This document shows positions 52,533 through 60,767 of a stretch of 64,000 bases of DNA, one piece after another. The stretch spans positions 248,001-312,000 of the forward strand of contig NZ_JAOXSR010000003.1 of NCBI RefSeq assembly GCF_026163685.1, given 5' to 3'. The notes beneath the pieces are model-generated. The model was not told the origin of the DNA. It saw only the letters and a list, made by a program, of their open reading frames with translations, and ran no database searches. Position 1 is the first letter of the stretch, and the number at the start of each line of letters is the position of its first letter. A program made the position numbers and the translations under genes. Source of the stretch: Oerskovia flava (GTDB lineage Bacteria > Actinomycetota > Actinomycetes > Actinomycetales > Cellulomonadaceae).

Positions 52533-53828
52533 GGTGTCACCGGGACGGACCTCGTCCACGTCGGCCCCCACGACGGCGACCGCGTCCGCGCGCGCGAGCG
52601 ACGAGACCAGGTGCGAGCCCGAGCCGCCACCCGGCTTGCGGACGGCGGCGGGCACGACCTGCCCCTGCGGCGTGTGCACGACCGGCACGAACTGCTCGCG
52701 GCCCGGCGGCGACCGCCAGCCCTCCGCGGCCACGCGCTCGACGAGCGGTCGGGCAGGGTCCGCCAGTCCGCGCAGCCGACCGATCGCGGGCCGGACGAAC
52801 GCCTCGAAGGACACGAACGCGGCGACCGGGTTGCCGGGCACCGCGATCCACGGCACCCCGCGCCAGCGGGCGAGGGCCTGCGGCTTGCCGGGCTGCATGC
52901 CGACGGCGACGAGCTGCACGTCGCTCACCGCGTCGTCGCCGCCGAGGAGGACCTCCTTGACGACGTCGAACGCCCCGGCGCTCACCCCGCCGGAAGTGAC
53001 GAGGAGATCGGCGTCGCGGGCCGCGGCCTCCAGCGCGGCGTACAGCGCGTCCGGGGTGTCGGGCACCGCGCCGACCCGGTCGACGACCGCGCCCGCGTCC
53101 CGGGCGCACGCCGCCAGGAGGAACGAGTTGGAGTCGGGGATCTGGCCGGGCCCTGGATCGTCGGGCCGCGTCCCGTCGCCCGTGCCCGCTGTTCGGGCCG
53201 GTACGAGCTCGCTGCCGGTGGACAGGACGACGACGCGCGGTGCGCGGTGCACCGGCAGGTCGCCGTGGCCGATCGACGCCGCGGCGGACACGAGCCGCGG
53301 GGTGAGCACGGCGCCCGCGCGAGCGATGAGGTCTCCGGGCTCGACGTCCTCGCCGCGCCGGCGGATGTGCGTGCGGCCGAGGGCGTGGACCGCGACGGTG
53401 CGCTCGCGGGTGGTGGCGCCCGCGACGAACCGTCGGGTCGACGTCCGCTCCACGGGCACGACGGCGTCGCACCCGTCGGGCACCGGCGCGCCCGTCATGA
53501 TGCGCGCGGCCTGGCCGGGACCGAGGCGGAACACCCCGGCGGGCGCGGGCGACTCCGGCGCCGCGGCGAGGTCGGCGACCACGTCGAGCCTGACGGGGCG
53601 CTCGGGCGTGGCGTGCGCGACGTCGTCGGCCCGCACCGCGTACCCGTCCATCGCGGACGCGTCGAACGGCGGGACCGCGAGGCGGGCGTGCAGGTCCTCC
53701 GCCAGGACCGCGCCGAGCGCGTCGTCGAGCGGCACCCGCACACCGGGCAGCGGCTCGACGAGCCCGAGCGTCCGCTCGAGGTGCGCGGCGACGCTGAGCG
53801 GCTCGGGCAACGACTCGGCTCCGGACAT
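52509..53828 (-). CDS. moeA: Molybdopterin molybdenumtransferase
   Basis: This 439-residue enzyme inserts molybdate into adenylylated molybdopterin. It begins with the family part PPFDASAMDGYAVRADDV and contains TGAPVPDGCDAVVPVE, SGGVSAGAFDVVKEVL and VPGNPVAAFVSFEAFVRP, all standard MoeA motifs. Length is normal. It heads the moeA-moaC-mobA-DUF6457-moaD operon; moaA and moaE are missing from the window, and moaB lies at 36 kb. Confidence 0.93.
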   Translation of the reverse strand: MSGAESLPEPLSVAAHLERTLGLVEPLPGVRVPLDDALGAVLAEDLHARLAVPPFDASAMDGYAVRADDVAHATPERPVRLDVVADLAAAPESPAPAGVFRLGPGQAARIMTGAPVPDGCDAVVPVERTSTRRFVAGATTRERTVAVHALGRTHIRRRGEDVEPGDLIARAGAVLTPRLVSAAASIGHGDLPVHRAPRVVVLSTGSELVPARTAGTGDGTRPDDPGPGQIPDSNSFLLAACARDAGAVVDRVGAVPDTPDALYAALEAAARDADLLVTSGGVSAGAFDVVKEVLLGGDDAVSDVQLVAVGMQPGKPQALARWRGVPWIAVPGNPVAAFVSFEAFVRPAIGRLRGLADPARPLVERVAAEGWRSPPGREQFVPVVHTPQGQVVPAAVRKPGGGSGSHLVSSLARADAVAVVGADVDEVRPGDTVRVMVIA

Positions 53829-53956
53829 GGCACGACGGTAGCGAAGGGGCGGGCGCGGGAGGTGCGGCGTCCCGGAGCGTGACCGGTGCAGGCGGGCTCC
53901 CGCTGCCCGGAGCGGAACCGCTCGCCTCGCGTGCGCTCCTCTGCCACGGTGGGGGG

Positions 53957-54715
53957 ATGGCGCAGGTCGGTACGGTCGCGGTGCTCTCGGACGTGCACGG
54001 GGTGCTGCCCGTCCTCGACGCGGTGCTGGCGACCACGGAGGTGCGAGCCGCCGAGTTCGTCGTCGTCACCGGCGACCACTGCTCCGGACCGCAGCCGCGC
54101 GAGGTCCTCGACCGGCTGCGCAACCTGGGGGACCGCGTCGTGCTGGTCAGGGGGAACGCCGACCGCGAGCTGGTCGCCGTCGCGCGCGGGGCCGAGATCG
54201 ACGTCCCCGACCCGATCGTGCCGTGGGCCGCGTCGCAGCTGCGACCCGTGGACGTCGAGGTCCTCGATGCGCTGCCGCACCCGGTGGAGCTCTCGGTGCG
54301 AGGGTTCGGTCCCGTGGTGTTCTGCCACGGCACCCCGCGCGACGACGAGGAGGTCGTCCTCGTCGACACCCGGATCGACCGGTGGGTCGAAGCGTTCGCG
54401 GGTCTGCGTGACGAGGTCCGGACCGTCGTCTGCGGGCACACGCACATGCCGTTCGTGCGGCTCGTCGACCGGCGGCTCGTCGTCAACCCCGGCAGCATCG
54501 GCATGCCGTACGGGCGACCCGGCGGGTCGTTCGCGATCCTGCGCGACGGGGCCGTGGGGTTGCACCACGTGGACGTCGACGTCGCCGCGGTGAGTCGTGA
54601 GATCGTCGAGGCCTGCGACTACCCGGACGTCCAGGAGTGGGTCGAGCAGTTCGTGGCGTCCCGTGCGAGCGACGCCGAGGCGCTGCACGTCTTCGGTCCG
54701 CGCGACGGGCGCTGA
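53957..54715 (+). CDS. Metallophosphoesterase
   Basis: This 252-residue phosphoesterase has all metal-binding motifs: LSDVHG, TGDHCSGP, RGNADREL, CHGTP and CGHTHMPF. It resembles YfcE/YmdB-type bacterial phosphodiesterases. The ATG at 53957 was chosen because GGTGGGGGG precedes it and the DVHG motif follows in the usual distance; an upstream GTG at 53879 is possible. Substrate unknown. Confidence 0.87.
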   Translation: MAQVGTVAVLSDVHGVLPVLDAVLATTEVRAAEFVVVTGDHCSGPQPREVLDRLRNLGDRVVLVRGNADRELVAVARGAEIDVPDPIVPWAASQLRPVDVEVLDALPHPVELSVRGFGPVVFCHGTPRDDEEVVLVDTRIDRWVEAFAGLRDEVRTVVCGHTHMPFVRLVDRRLVVNPGSIGMPYGRPGGSFAILRDGAVGLHHVDVDVAAVSREIVEACDYPDVQEWVEQFVASRASDAEALHVFGPRDGR

Positions 54716-54779
54716 CGGGCGGTAGTCTCGCCTCACCTGGCGTCCCACGGCCCCGACGTCCGCGCCCTCCGGAGGCCTC

Positions 54780-55487
54780 GTGCTCGATCTGCTCGTCCTC
54801 GGTGTCCTCGGGATGAATCTCTACGCGCTGTTGCTCGTGGTGCTGCGCGCCCCGCTGTACGGCACGGTCGTCTACCGGCCCATGCTGCTCAACATCGGGC
54901 TGTCGATCGCGCCCGTCCTCGTCCTCGGTGTGTTCGTCGTCGCCGACCTCGCGCTCGTCGCGGGCGGTGCGCCCCCGTGGATCACGGTGACGGTCGCCGT
55001 CGTCGGGGCCCTCGTGTGGCTGCTCCTCCTGCCCAACGCGGGATACCTCGTCACCGAGCTCAACCTCAGCCACCGCAAGGACGGGGAACGGGTCCCGCTC
55101 TGGTACGACATCGTGCTCGTGCTCACCCTCGCGATGTCGGGTGTGCTCAACACCGTCGTCAACGTCCTGCTCGTGCAGGTCCTGTACGCGGTGGTGCGCT
55201 TCCCCGACGACACGGACCCCTTCGCCCGGCCCGCGTCCTGGCTCGTCGCGTTCGCGATCCTGCTGCTCGTGACCGCCGGGATCTACCTCGGGCGGTACGT
55301 GCGCTTCAACAGCTGGGACCTGCTGCACCCGCTGCAGTTCGTACGCAAGCTCGTCCGTCACCTTCGCGAGCGGGGTGCGGTCGTGGACGCCCTGCTCTTC
55401 TGCCTGCTGCACACCGTGTTCCTCACGCTCATGTACGTCGTGGTCATCGGTACGGTGGTGCGCGCGATCATGGTCGCCGCCTCGTAG
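54780..55487 (+). CDS. DUF1361 integral membrane protein
   Basis: This 235-residue membrane protein has seven predicted helices. LLLPNAGYLVTELNLSHR and YLGRYVRFNSWDLL are the two conserved motifs of DUF1361, a family without known function. GTG start with GGAGG four bases upstream. It follows the phosphoesterase by 64 bases. Confidence 0.88.
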   Translation: MLDLLVLGVLGMNLYALLLVVLRAPLYGTVVYRPMLLNIGLSIAPVLVLGVFVVADLALVAGGAPPWITVTVAVVGALVWLLLLPNAGYLVTELNLSHRKDGERVPLWYDIVLVLTLAMSGVLNTVVNVLLVQVLYAVVRFPDDTDPFARPASWLVAFAILLLVTAGIYLGRYVRFNSWDLLHPLQFVRKLVRHLRERGAVVDALLFCLLHTVFLTLMYVVVIGTVVRAIMVAAS

Positions 55488-55612
55488 CAGGCGCCGGGAC
55501 CAGGGCCGGCACCCGGGGGCTCGCCCCGCCCGCGTGCGAGCGGCCGCCGGCGGAGAGACGCTGCAGGGGACGGACGACGAGCCGTCGTCGAATCGCCGAC
55601 CGAAGGACACCA

Positions 55613-57400
55613 GTGGCCCAGCCCGACACCGGCGGGACCGTCCGCCGCACGCGGCCGATCGTCTCGCTGGTCATCCCCACCCATGACGACGACGTCGCGC
55701 TGCGACGATGCCTGACGTCCGTGGCGGCGCAGGACCGGCCCCCGGACGAGGTCCTCGTCGTCGACCACGCCTCGCACGACGGCACGAACGCCGTCGCGCG
55801 GGCCTTCGGCGCGCGGGTTGTCCACGAACCGCGCGAAGGGACGTGGCCCGCCGCCGCGACGGGCTACGACTGCTCGACGGGCGACATCATCACCCGGTGC
55901 GATGCCGACGCGGTGCTCCCCGGCGGCTGGGTCCGTCGTGTCCTGGACGCCTTCGAGACCGAGCCCCGCACGACGGCGGTCACCGGACCGGGCCGCGGCG
56001 GTGTCGACCTCTTCGGGTTCGCCGTCGCCATGCGACGGTCCGCGTGGCTCGAGGTCCGCGGCGGCTCCGACGCGCAGGCAGAGCTGTACGACGACGACGA
56101 CCTCAGCTTCCGGCTCGGCGTCGCCGGCCGGATCAGTCATGACGCCGGCCTGCAGGCCGGCCCCGCGGTCGGTGCGCTCCGTTCGCGAGCGCACGGCACC
56201 ACCACCACGATGGGACGGCGTCCAGCAGCGGCGCACAGCACGCCGGCCCCACAGCCGGCAGCGAACGGATCTCGAGCGAGACCAGGCAGGCGCGACATGA
56301 CGGTGAACGACACGACGACCGGCGACACGGCGACCGACGACCCGACGAGCGGCACGCGGGGGGTGCACCTGCCCGTGCCGCGGGCACGGGGGCCGGTGAG
56401 CACGACGCTGCTCCAGGTCCTGGCGGGTCCGGCGGACTCGACGTCCGTCTCGCCCCTGCGCGACGCGGTCGAGCAGGCGCTCGGCGCCGACCCCACGGCG
56501 TCGCTGTGCCGCGACGAGGACCTCCAGCTCACCCTGACGTGCCTCTACGAGCTGCACTACCGGGGAGTGGAGGGGGCCGACGAGCGGTGGGAGTGGTCCC
56601 CGGAGCTCCTGGGCGTGCGAGCGTCGATCGAGGTGGCGTTCGAGGCGGCGCTGCGCCGGGAGGTCGAGGTCTCGGTGCCCGACACCTCCGACGCCGAAGG
56701 CATGGCGCGGCACCTGTTCGCGCTCGCGGCGGCCGACGACGGCCCCAGCCTCGCCAAGCACGTGGCCCGCCGGGCCGACGACGACCAGCTGCGGGAGGTG
56801 CTCGCGCTCAAGTCCGTGTACCAGCTCAAGGAGGCGGACCCGCACTCGTGGGCGATCCCACGGCTGGCCGGCGCGCCGAAGGCCGCGCTCGTGGAGATCC
56901 AGACCGACGAGTACGGCGGCGGCCGTGCGGGCCGGATGCACGCCGAGCTGTTCGCGGGGAGCATGCGAGGCATGGGCCTGGACGACTCCTACGGCGCGTA
57001 CCTCGACCTGGTGCCGGTGGAGGTGCTCACCGCGGTCAACGCGATGTCGATGTTCGGGCTGCACCGCCGGCTCCGGGGCGCGATCGTCGGGCACCTCGCG
57101 GCCTTCGAGATGACGTCGTCCCTGCCGAGCAGGCTCTACGGGAACGGGTTCCGGCGGCTCGGGCACGACGAGGACACGACCCGGTACTTCGACGAGCACG
57201 TCGAGGCGGACGCGGTGCACGAGCAGATCGCCGGCCGCGACCTCGCGGGCCGTCTCGCCGAGACCGAGCCGGGCCTGGTGGACGACATCGTCTTCGGCGC
57301 CGCCGCGTGCCTGCTGCTCGAGGGACGGGTCGCCGGGCAGGCACTCGAGAGCTGGGGCCGCGGCGAGAGCGCCCTGCGCGCGCCGCTGGCGGCCGCATGA
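55613..57400 (+). CDS. GT2 glycosyltransferase fused in frame to haem-oxygenase-like (iron redox) protein
   Basis: One open frame of 595 residues. Residues 1 to about 190 form a family 2 glycosyltransferase: SLVIPTHDDDVALRRCLTSV, VVDHASHDGTN and TRCDADAVLPGGW (the DxD motif). The domain is shorter than usual and continues into a low-complexity stretch of about 40 residues. From Met 229 on, the sequence is a haem-oxygenase-like, iron-containing redox enzyme (see separate entry). No stop lies between the two parts. Either this is a true fusion of two commonly neighbouring genes, or the second part is also made from its own start. GTG start with GAAGGA upstream. Confidence 0.6.
   Translation: MAQPDTGGTVRRTRPIVSLVIPTHDDDVALRRCLTSVAAQDRPPDEVLVVDHASHDGTNAVARAFGARVVHEPREGTWPAAATGYDCSTGDIITRCDADAVLPGGWVRRVLDAFETEPRTTAVTGPGRGGVDLFGFAVAMRRSAWLEVRGGSDAQAELYDDDDLSFRLGVAGRISHDAGLQAGPAVGALRSRAHGTTTTMGRRPAAAHSTPAPQPAANGSRARPGRRDMTVNDTTTGDTATDDPTSGTRGVHLPVPRARGPVSTTLLQVLAGPADSTSVSPLRDAVEQALGADPTASLCRDEDLQLTLTCLYELHYRGVEGADERWEWSPELLGVRASIEVAFEAALRREVEVSVPDTSDAEGMARHLFALAAADDGPSLAKHVARRADDDQLREVLALKSVYQLKEADPHSWAIPRLAGAPKAALVEIQTDEYGGGRAGRMHAELFAGSMRGMGLDDSYGAYLDLVPVEVLTAVNAMSMFGLHRRLRGAIVGHLAAFEMTSSLPSRLYGNGFRRLGHDEDTTRYFDEHVEADAVHEQIAGRDLAGRLAETEPGLVDDIVFGAAACLLLEGRVAGQALESWGRGESALRAPLAAA
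56297..57400 (+). CDS. Iron-containing redox enzyme (haem-oxygenase-like fold), possible internal start
   Basis: From the ATG at 56297 the frame codes a 367-residue protein, which is the normal length of this actinobacterial family. ELHYRGVEGADERWEWSPEL, VEIQTDEYGGGRAGRMHAEL and YFDEHVEADAVHEQIAGRDL supply Glu, His and Asp typical of the di-iron or haem-oxygenase-like site. It overlaps the CDGSH gene by four bases. Only a weak AGGCAGG precedes this start, so it may instead be translated as the C-terminal part of the fused protein. Confidence 0.65.
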   Translation: MTVNDTTTGDTATDDPTSGTRGVHLPVPRARGPVSTTLLQVLAGPADSTSVSPLRDAVEQALGADPTASLCRDEDLQLTLTCLYELHYRGVEGADERWEWSPELLGVRASIEVAFEAALRREVEVSVPDTSDAEGMARHLFALAAADDGPSLAKHVARRADDDQLREVLALKSVYQLKEADPHSWAIPRLAGAPKAALVEIQTDEYGGGRAGRMHAELFAGSMRGMGLDDSYGAYLDLVPVEVLTAVNAMSMFGLHRRLRGAIVGHLAAFEMTSSLPSRLYGNGFRRLGHDEDTTRYFDEHVEADAVHEQIAGRDLAGRLAETEPGLVDDIVFGAAACLLLEGRVAGQALESWGRGESALRAPLAAA

Positions 57401-57606
57401 GCACCGGGGCGGAGCCGGACGTCGTCATCACGGCGTGCCCGGACGGTCCGCTCCTCGTCCGGGGTGACGTCGAGATCCGCGACGCCGAGGGCGTCCCGGT
57501 GCCGCGGCGTCGGGCGACCGTGGCGCTGTGCCGCTGCGGCGGCACCGCGATCCCGCCGTGGTGCGACGGCACGCACAAGGTGAACGGCTACACCTCGGGC
57601 ACCTGA
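57397..57606 (+). CDS. CDGSH iron-sulfur domain protein
   Basis: This 69-residue protein has the mitoNEET-type 2Fe-2S motif CRCGGTAIPPWCDGTH, giving three Cys and one His ligand. Its ATG overlaps the stop of the redox enzyme by four bases, so the two are made together and probably work as electron carrier and oxidase; this is inference from coupling. Confidence 0.9.
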   Translation: MSTGAEPDVVITACPDGPLLVRGDVEIRDAEGVPVPRRRATVALCRCGGTAIPPWCDGTHKVNGYTSGT

Positions 57607-57617
57607 GCGTCTCGCCG

Positions 57618-59066
57618 TCAGCCGTCGTCGCCCTCCGCGGCGAGGGCGAACGCGCTCTGCCCGAGCGAGACCAGCTCGGCGGGGTTGGCGAGCGCGGCCA
57701 CGTCGTCGGACGCGAGCTGGACGACCACGACGGTGCGGGCGCCGTCGGCGTCCTCACCGAGCCACGACCCGGTCAGGACGCCGGGCGAGCTGCCGCCCTT
57801 GAAGGCGAGGTAGGGCCAGTCCTCCTGGTCGACCTCGATGCCGGGGTTCTCGGAGAGCACCGCCCGCAGCGGTGCGCCGTGGGCGGTCTCGGCCGTCTCC
57901 TGCAGCCAGACGTGCGCGGCGCACACGTCGGCCGGGGTCGCGAACCAGTCGACGCCGTCCTGCCAGACCGGCTGCGTGATCGCGGCGACGTCGACGTCGA
58001 GCTCGCCGTCCGGCAGCGCGGCCAGGAGGTCGCGGCGCTCGTCCGTGCCCGCTGCCGCCCACCGCTCCCGGGCGTCGGCGTCGCCCCAGCCGAGGCGGAA
58101 GAGGTCGCGGGTCGTGGGGAAAGGGGTGTTGCGGTCCGGGTCGGACGCGCCCATCTCGACCTGCGCCGCCTCGACGGCCTCGCGTCCGACGGTCTGCACG
58201 AGCAGGTCCGTCGCGGTGTTGTCGCTGATCGAGATCATCAGGGTCGCGGCCTCCTCGACGGTGACCGTCGTGCCGGACGGCTCGTCCTGGAGGGTGCCGG
58301 ACGGCAGCGAGCGCACGTCGTCGGTGAGCTCGAGCTCGTCGTCCCAGGCCAGGCCGCCGGCCTCGACGGCGAGCGCGACCGCGCCCAGGACGTAGAGCTT
58401 CGCGACCGAGGCGAGCGGGAGGGCCTCGTCGGCACCCTCCGACCCGCCGGGCGCACCCTCGACGGGCACGCACTCCCCGTCGTCGACCCGCGCCACGAGC
58501 ACGGCGCTCGTCGCGCCGAGCCCGTCGACCCGTTCGCCGAGCTCGTCCCACGTCGAGGCGGCGGGCCGGTCGGGGTCGACGCCGGGGCCGAAGAACAGGG
58601 TCTCGACGAGCCCGTCGGCGTCGAGCCCGACCTGCATCGCCATGAACTGCCCGCTGGTACCGACGAGTGTCACCTCGGCGGCGTCGGTCGCGTCGGCGGG
58701 GGTCACGGCGACCACGGTCCACGGCCGGTCGCCCTGGAGCTGCGTGAAGATCGGGGTGAGCTGCTCGGCCGGGACCTGCGCGAGGAACGACCCCGCGAAG
58801 CGCTCGGTGATCTCGTCCGTCGTGGGCGGGTCCTCACCGTCGAGGACGTCGACGACCCACCCGGCGGCCTCCCCGACGGGCGAGTCGGGAAGGCCGACCG
58901 CCTCGGGGGCCGCGCTCGCCGACGTCGTCGGCGCGGGGGAGGGCTCCGGCGCCTCCTCACCGCCCGAGCACCCGGCGACCACGAGCGCCGCGGTCGCGGC
59001 GACGGCCGTGGCGTGGAGCGCGGCGCGAGAGGGACGGGTACCTGAACGGGGGCCGGGTCGGGTCAC
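57618..59066 (-). CDS. Serine-hydrolase lipoprotein (class A beta-lactamase fold, LpqF-like)
   Basis: This 482-residue lipoprotein has a lipobox (ALVVAGCSGG), an Ala/Pro/Ser-rich linker, an NTF2/cystatin-like part (about residues 60-170) and a beta-lactamase-fold domain. Catalytic motifs are ASVAKLY (SxxK), ISDNTA (SDN) and FKGGSSPG (KxG). The two-domain form matches mycobacterial LpqF rather than a resistance enzyme. Role probably in cell-wall metabolism. GTG start, and the stop lies 12 bases from the convergent CDGSH stop. Confidence 0.85.
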   Translation of the reverse strand: MTRPGPRSGTRPSRAALHATAVAATAALVVAGCSGGEEAPEPSPAPTTSASAAPEAVGLPDSPVGEAAGWVVDVLDGEDPPTTDEITERFAGSFLAQVPAEQLTPIFTQLQGDRPWTVVAVTPADATDAAEVTLVGTSGQFMAMQVGLDADGLVETLFFGPGVDPDRPAASTWDELGERVDGLGATSAVLVARVDDGECVPVEGAPGGSEGADEALPLASVAKLYVLGAVALAVEAGGLAWDDELELTDDVRSLPSGTLQDEPSGTTVTVEEAATLMISISDNTATDLLVQTVGREAVEAAQVEMGASDPDRNTPFPTTRDLFRLGWGDADARERWAAAGTDERRDLLAALPDGELDVDVAAITQPVWQDGVDWFATPADVCAAHVWLQETAETAHGAPLRAVLSENPGIEVDQEDWPYLAFKGGSSPGVLTGSWLGEDADGARTVVVVQLASDDVAALANPAELVSLGQSAFALAAEGDDG

Positions 59067-59091
59067 CCGACCACCCTAGGCGCGTGCGCTC

Positions 59092-59361
59092 TCAGACCGC
59101 CCGGGAGGCGAAGCGCGTGACGGCGCGCTGGGCGCCGCGGCTCGCGAACCGGCGGGCGACGACCGCCGCGGCGGCGGTGACGGCGGCGAACGTCACCGCG
59201 GCGGCGATCCCCACCTCCGGGTCGTCCAGGTCCTTCGGGGCGTCGTGTCCGCTCGCGCGCCGCCACACCTCGGTGACGATCTTCTGCGCCACCCACCCGG
59301 CCGCGAACGTCAGCGCGACGGTGCCGACCTTGACGGCGAGGGACTGGTCGTTGTCTTCCAC
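59092..59361 (-). CDS. DUF4235 small membrane protein
   Basis: This 89-residue protein has two hydrophobic helices (VALTFAAGWVAQKIVTEVW and AAAVTFAAVTAAAAVVARRF) joined by a short polar link with DAPKDLDDPEV, the DUF4235 pattern. GTG start with GGAGG eight bases upstream. A second member of the family is at 63624-63926. Function unknown. Confidence 0.8.
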   Translation of the reverse strand: MEDNDQSLAVKVGTVALTFAAGWVAQKIVTEVWRRASGHDAPKDLDDPEVGIAAAVTFAAVTAAAAVVARRFASRGAQRAVTRFASRAV

Positions 59362-59489
59362 GAAATGATCCTCCAGCGGGTGTCTCGTGCACGTGGCGAG
59401 CGACGTCGGTCGTGCCCGACGTCGCACCTCACACCGTAGTCCGCGACGGCCCCACGGTGCGCGTCACGCGTCGGTGTAGGCTCGGGGTG

Positions 59490-59612
59490 AACGACAGGGG
59501 AGCTCCGATCCGCCCGCGCACGACGTGCGGTCGAACGGGAGCTGAGAGTGCGGACCACCGCAGACCCTCGAACCTGATCCGGTTAGCACCGGTGGAGGAA
59601 GTCGGGAATCTC
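59490..59612 (+). ncRNA. TPP riboswitch (THI element)
   Basis: The RNA begins near ACAGGGGAGC, includes the invariant CTGAGAG (59542-59548), and continues with ACCCTCGAACCTGATCCGG and GTTAGCACCGGTGGAGGAAG, all features of the thiamine-pyrophosphate aptamer. It lies upstream of the thiBPQ operon and should switch it off when TPP is abundant. A possible -10, TAGGCT, is at 59476-59481. Confidence 0.92.
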
Positions 59613-59650
59613 TATCCTCGCCCGCGGTGCACCGTCCGCGTGCGCGGACC

Positions 59651-59671
59651 CCTCCTGAACGTCCTGGGAGG
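59651..59671 (+). promoter_or_regulatory. Possible Shine-Dalgarno sequestering stem after the TPP riboswitch
   Basis: CCTCC (59651-59655) can pair with GGAGG (59667-59671), the ribosome site of thiB, across an 11-base loop. This offers a translational off switch controlled by the TPP element; only a five-base stem is visible. Confidence 0.4.
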
Positions 59672-59675
59672 ACAC

Positions 59676-60767
59676 ATGCACACGGCTCGTCGCCGCACCG
59701 TCACCACGCGCGTGACCGCGCTCACCGGGGTCCTCGGGCTCCTCACCCTCACCGCCTGCTCGGGCGGGTCCGAGGCTGGGGGCGACCCGACGCCGTCGGG
59801 CACCGGAGCAGAGGCCGGGGGCACGGTCACCCTCGTCACGCACGACTCGTTCGCCGTGAGCGACGAGGTCCTGGCCGCGTTCGAGGCCGAGAGCGGGCTC
59901 ACCGTCGAGCAGATCGCCCCCGGCGACGGCGGCGCGCTCGTCAACCAGCTCGTCCTCACCAAGGACTCCCCGCTCGGCGACCTCGTCTTCGGGATCGACA
60001 ACACGTTCGCGACGCGCGCGATCGACGAGGGTGTGCTCGCGCCCGCCTCCCCGGAGGGGGTGTCCGCCTCGGCCGCGCAGTACGGCGTCGGCGACGGTGA
60101 GCTCACCGCGATCGACCTGGGCGACGTGTGCATCAACGTCGACCACACGTGGTTCGCCGCCGAGGGCATCGAGGAGCCGGTGACGCTCGAGGACCTCACG
60201 AAGCCCGAGTACGAGGACCTGCTCGTCGTGACCAACCCTGCGACGTCGTCGCCGGGCCTCGCGTTCCTCCTCGCGACCGTGGGGGCGTTCGGCGAGGACG
60301 GCTGGGAGGAATACTGGGCGCAGCTCGTCGACAACGGCGTGAAGGTCGCCGACGGGTGGTCGGACGCCTACTACGTCGACTTCTCCGGTGTCGAGGGTGG
60401 GCCTCGCCCGCTCGTGCTGTCGTACTCGACGTCACCGGCCTTCACCGTCACCGAGGACGGCAACGAGTCCACGACCGGCGCGCTGCTGGACACCTGCTTC
60501 CGCCAGGTGGAGTACGCGGGCGTCCTCGCCGGCGCCAAGAACCCCGAGGGCGCGCAGCAGCTGCTCGACTTCCTCCTCACCGAGGAGTTCCAGGCCGACA
60601 TCCCGGGCAGCATGTACATGTACCCGGCGGACGCCGACGTGGCGCTCCCCGAGGGCTGGGCCGAGTTCGCGCCGCTCGCCGACGAGCCGATCGACGTCGC
60701 ACCCGACGACATCACGGCCCACCGTGACGAGTGGATCACCGCGTGGACGGCCACGGTCATCGGTTGA
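59676..60767 (+). CDS. thiB: Thiamine ABC transporter substrate-binding lipoprotein
   Basis: This 363-residue protein binds thiamine or its phosphates outside the cell. Lipobox LLTLTACSGG follows the signal peptide. VTLVTHDSFAVSDEVLAAFE and VLTKDSPLGDLVFGIDNTF are characteristic of ThiB. ATG at 59676 with GGGAGG upstream. First gene of the operon under the TPP riboswitch. Confidence 0.94.
   Translation: MHTARRRTVTTRVTALTGVLGLLTLTACSGGSEAGGDPTPSGTGAEAGGTVTLVTHDSFAVSDEVLAAFEAESGLTVEQIAPGDGGALVNQLVLTKDSPLGDLVFGIDNTFATRAIDEGVLAPASPEGVSASAAQYGVGDGELTAIDLGDVCINVDHTWFAAEGIEEPVTLEDLTKPEYEDLLVVTNPATSSPGLAFLLATVGAFGEDGWEEYWAQLVDNGVKVADGWSDAYYVDFSGVEGGPRPLVLSYSTSPAFTVTEDGNESTTGALLDTCFRQVEYAGVLAGAKNPEGAQQLLDFLLTEEFQADIPGSMYMYPADADVALPEGWAEFAPLADEPIDVAPDDITAHRDEWITAWTATVIG

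Noticed and set aside
53829-53956. Molybdenum cofactor riboswitch before moeA
   Set aside because: I saw none of the conserved Moco aptamer features in the divergent region; only GC-rich sequence.
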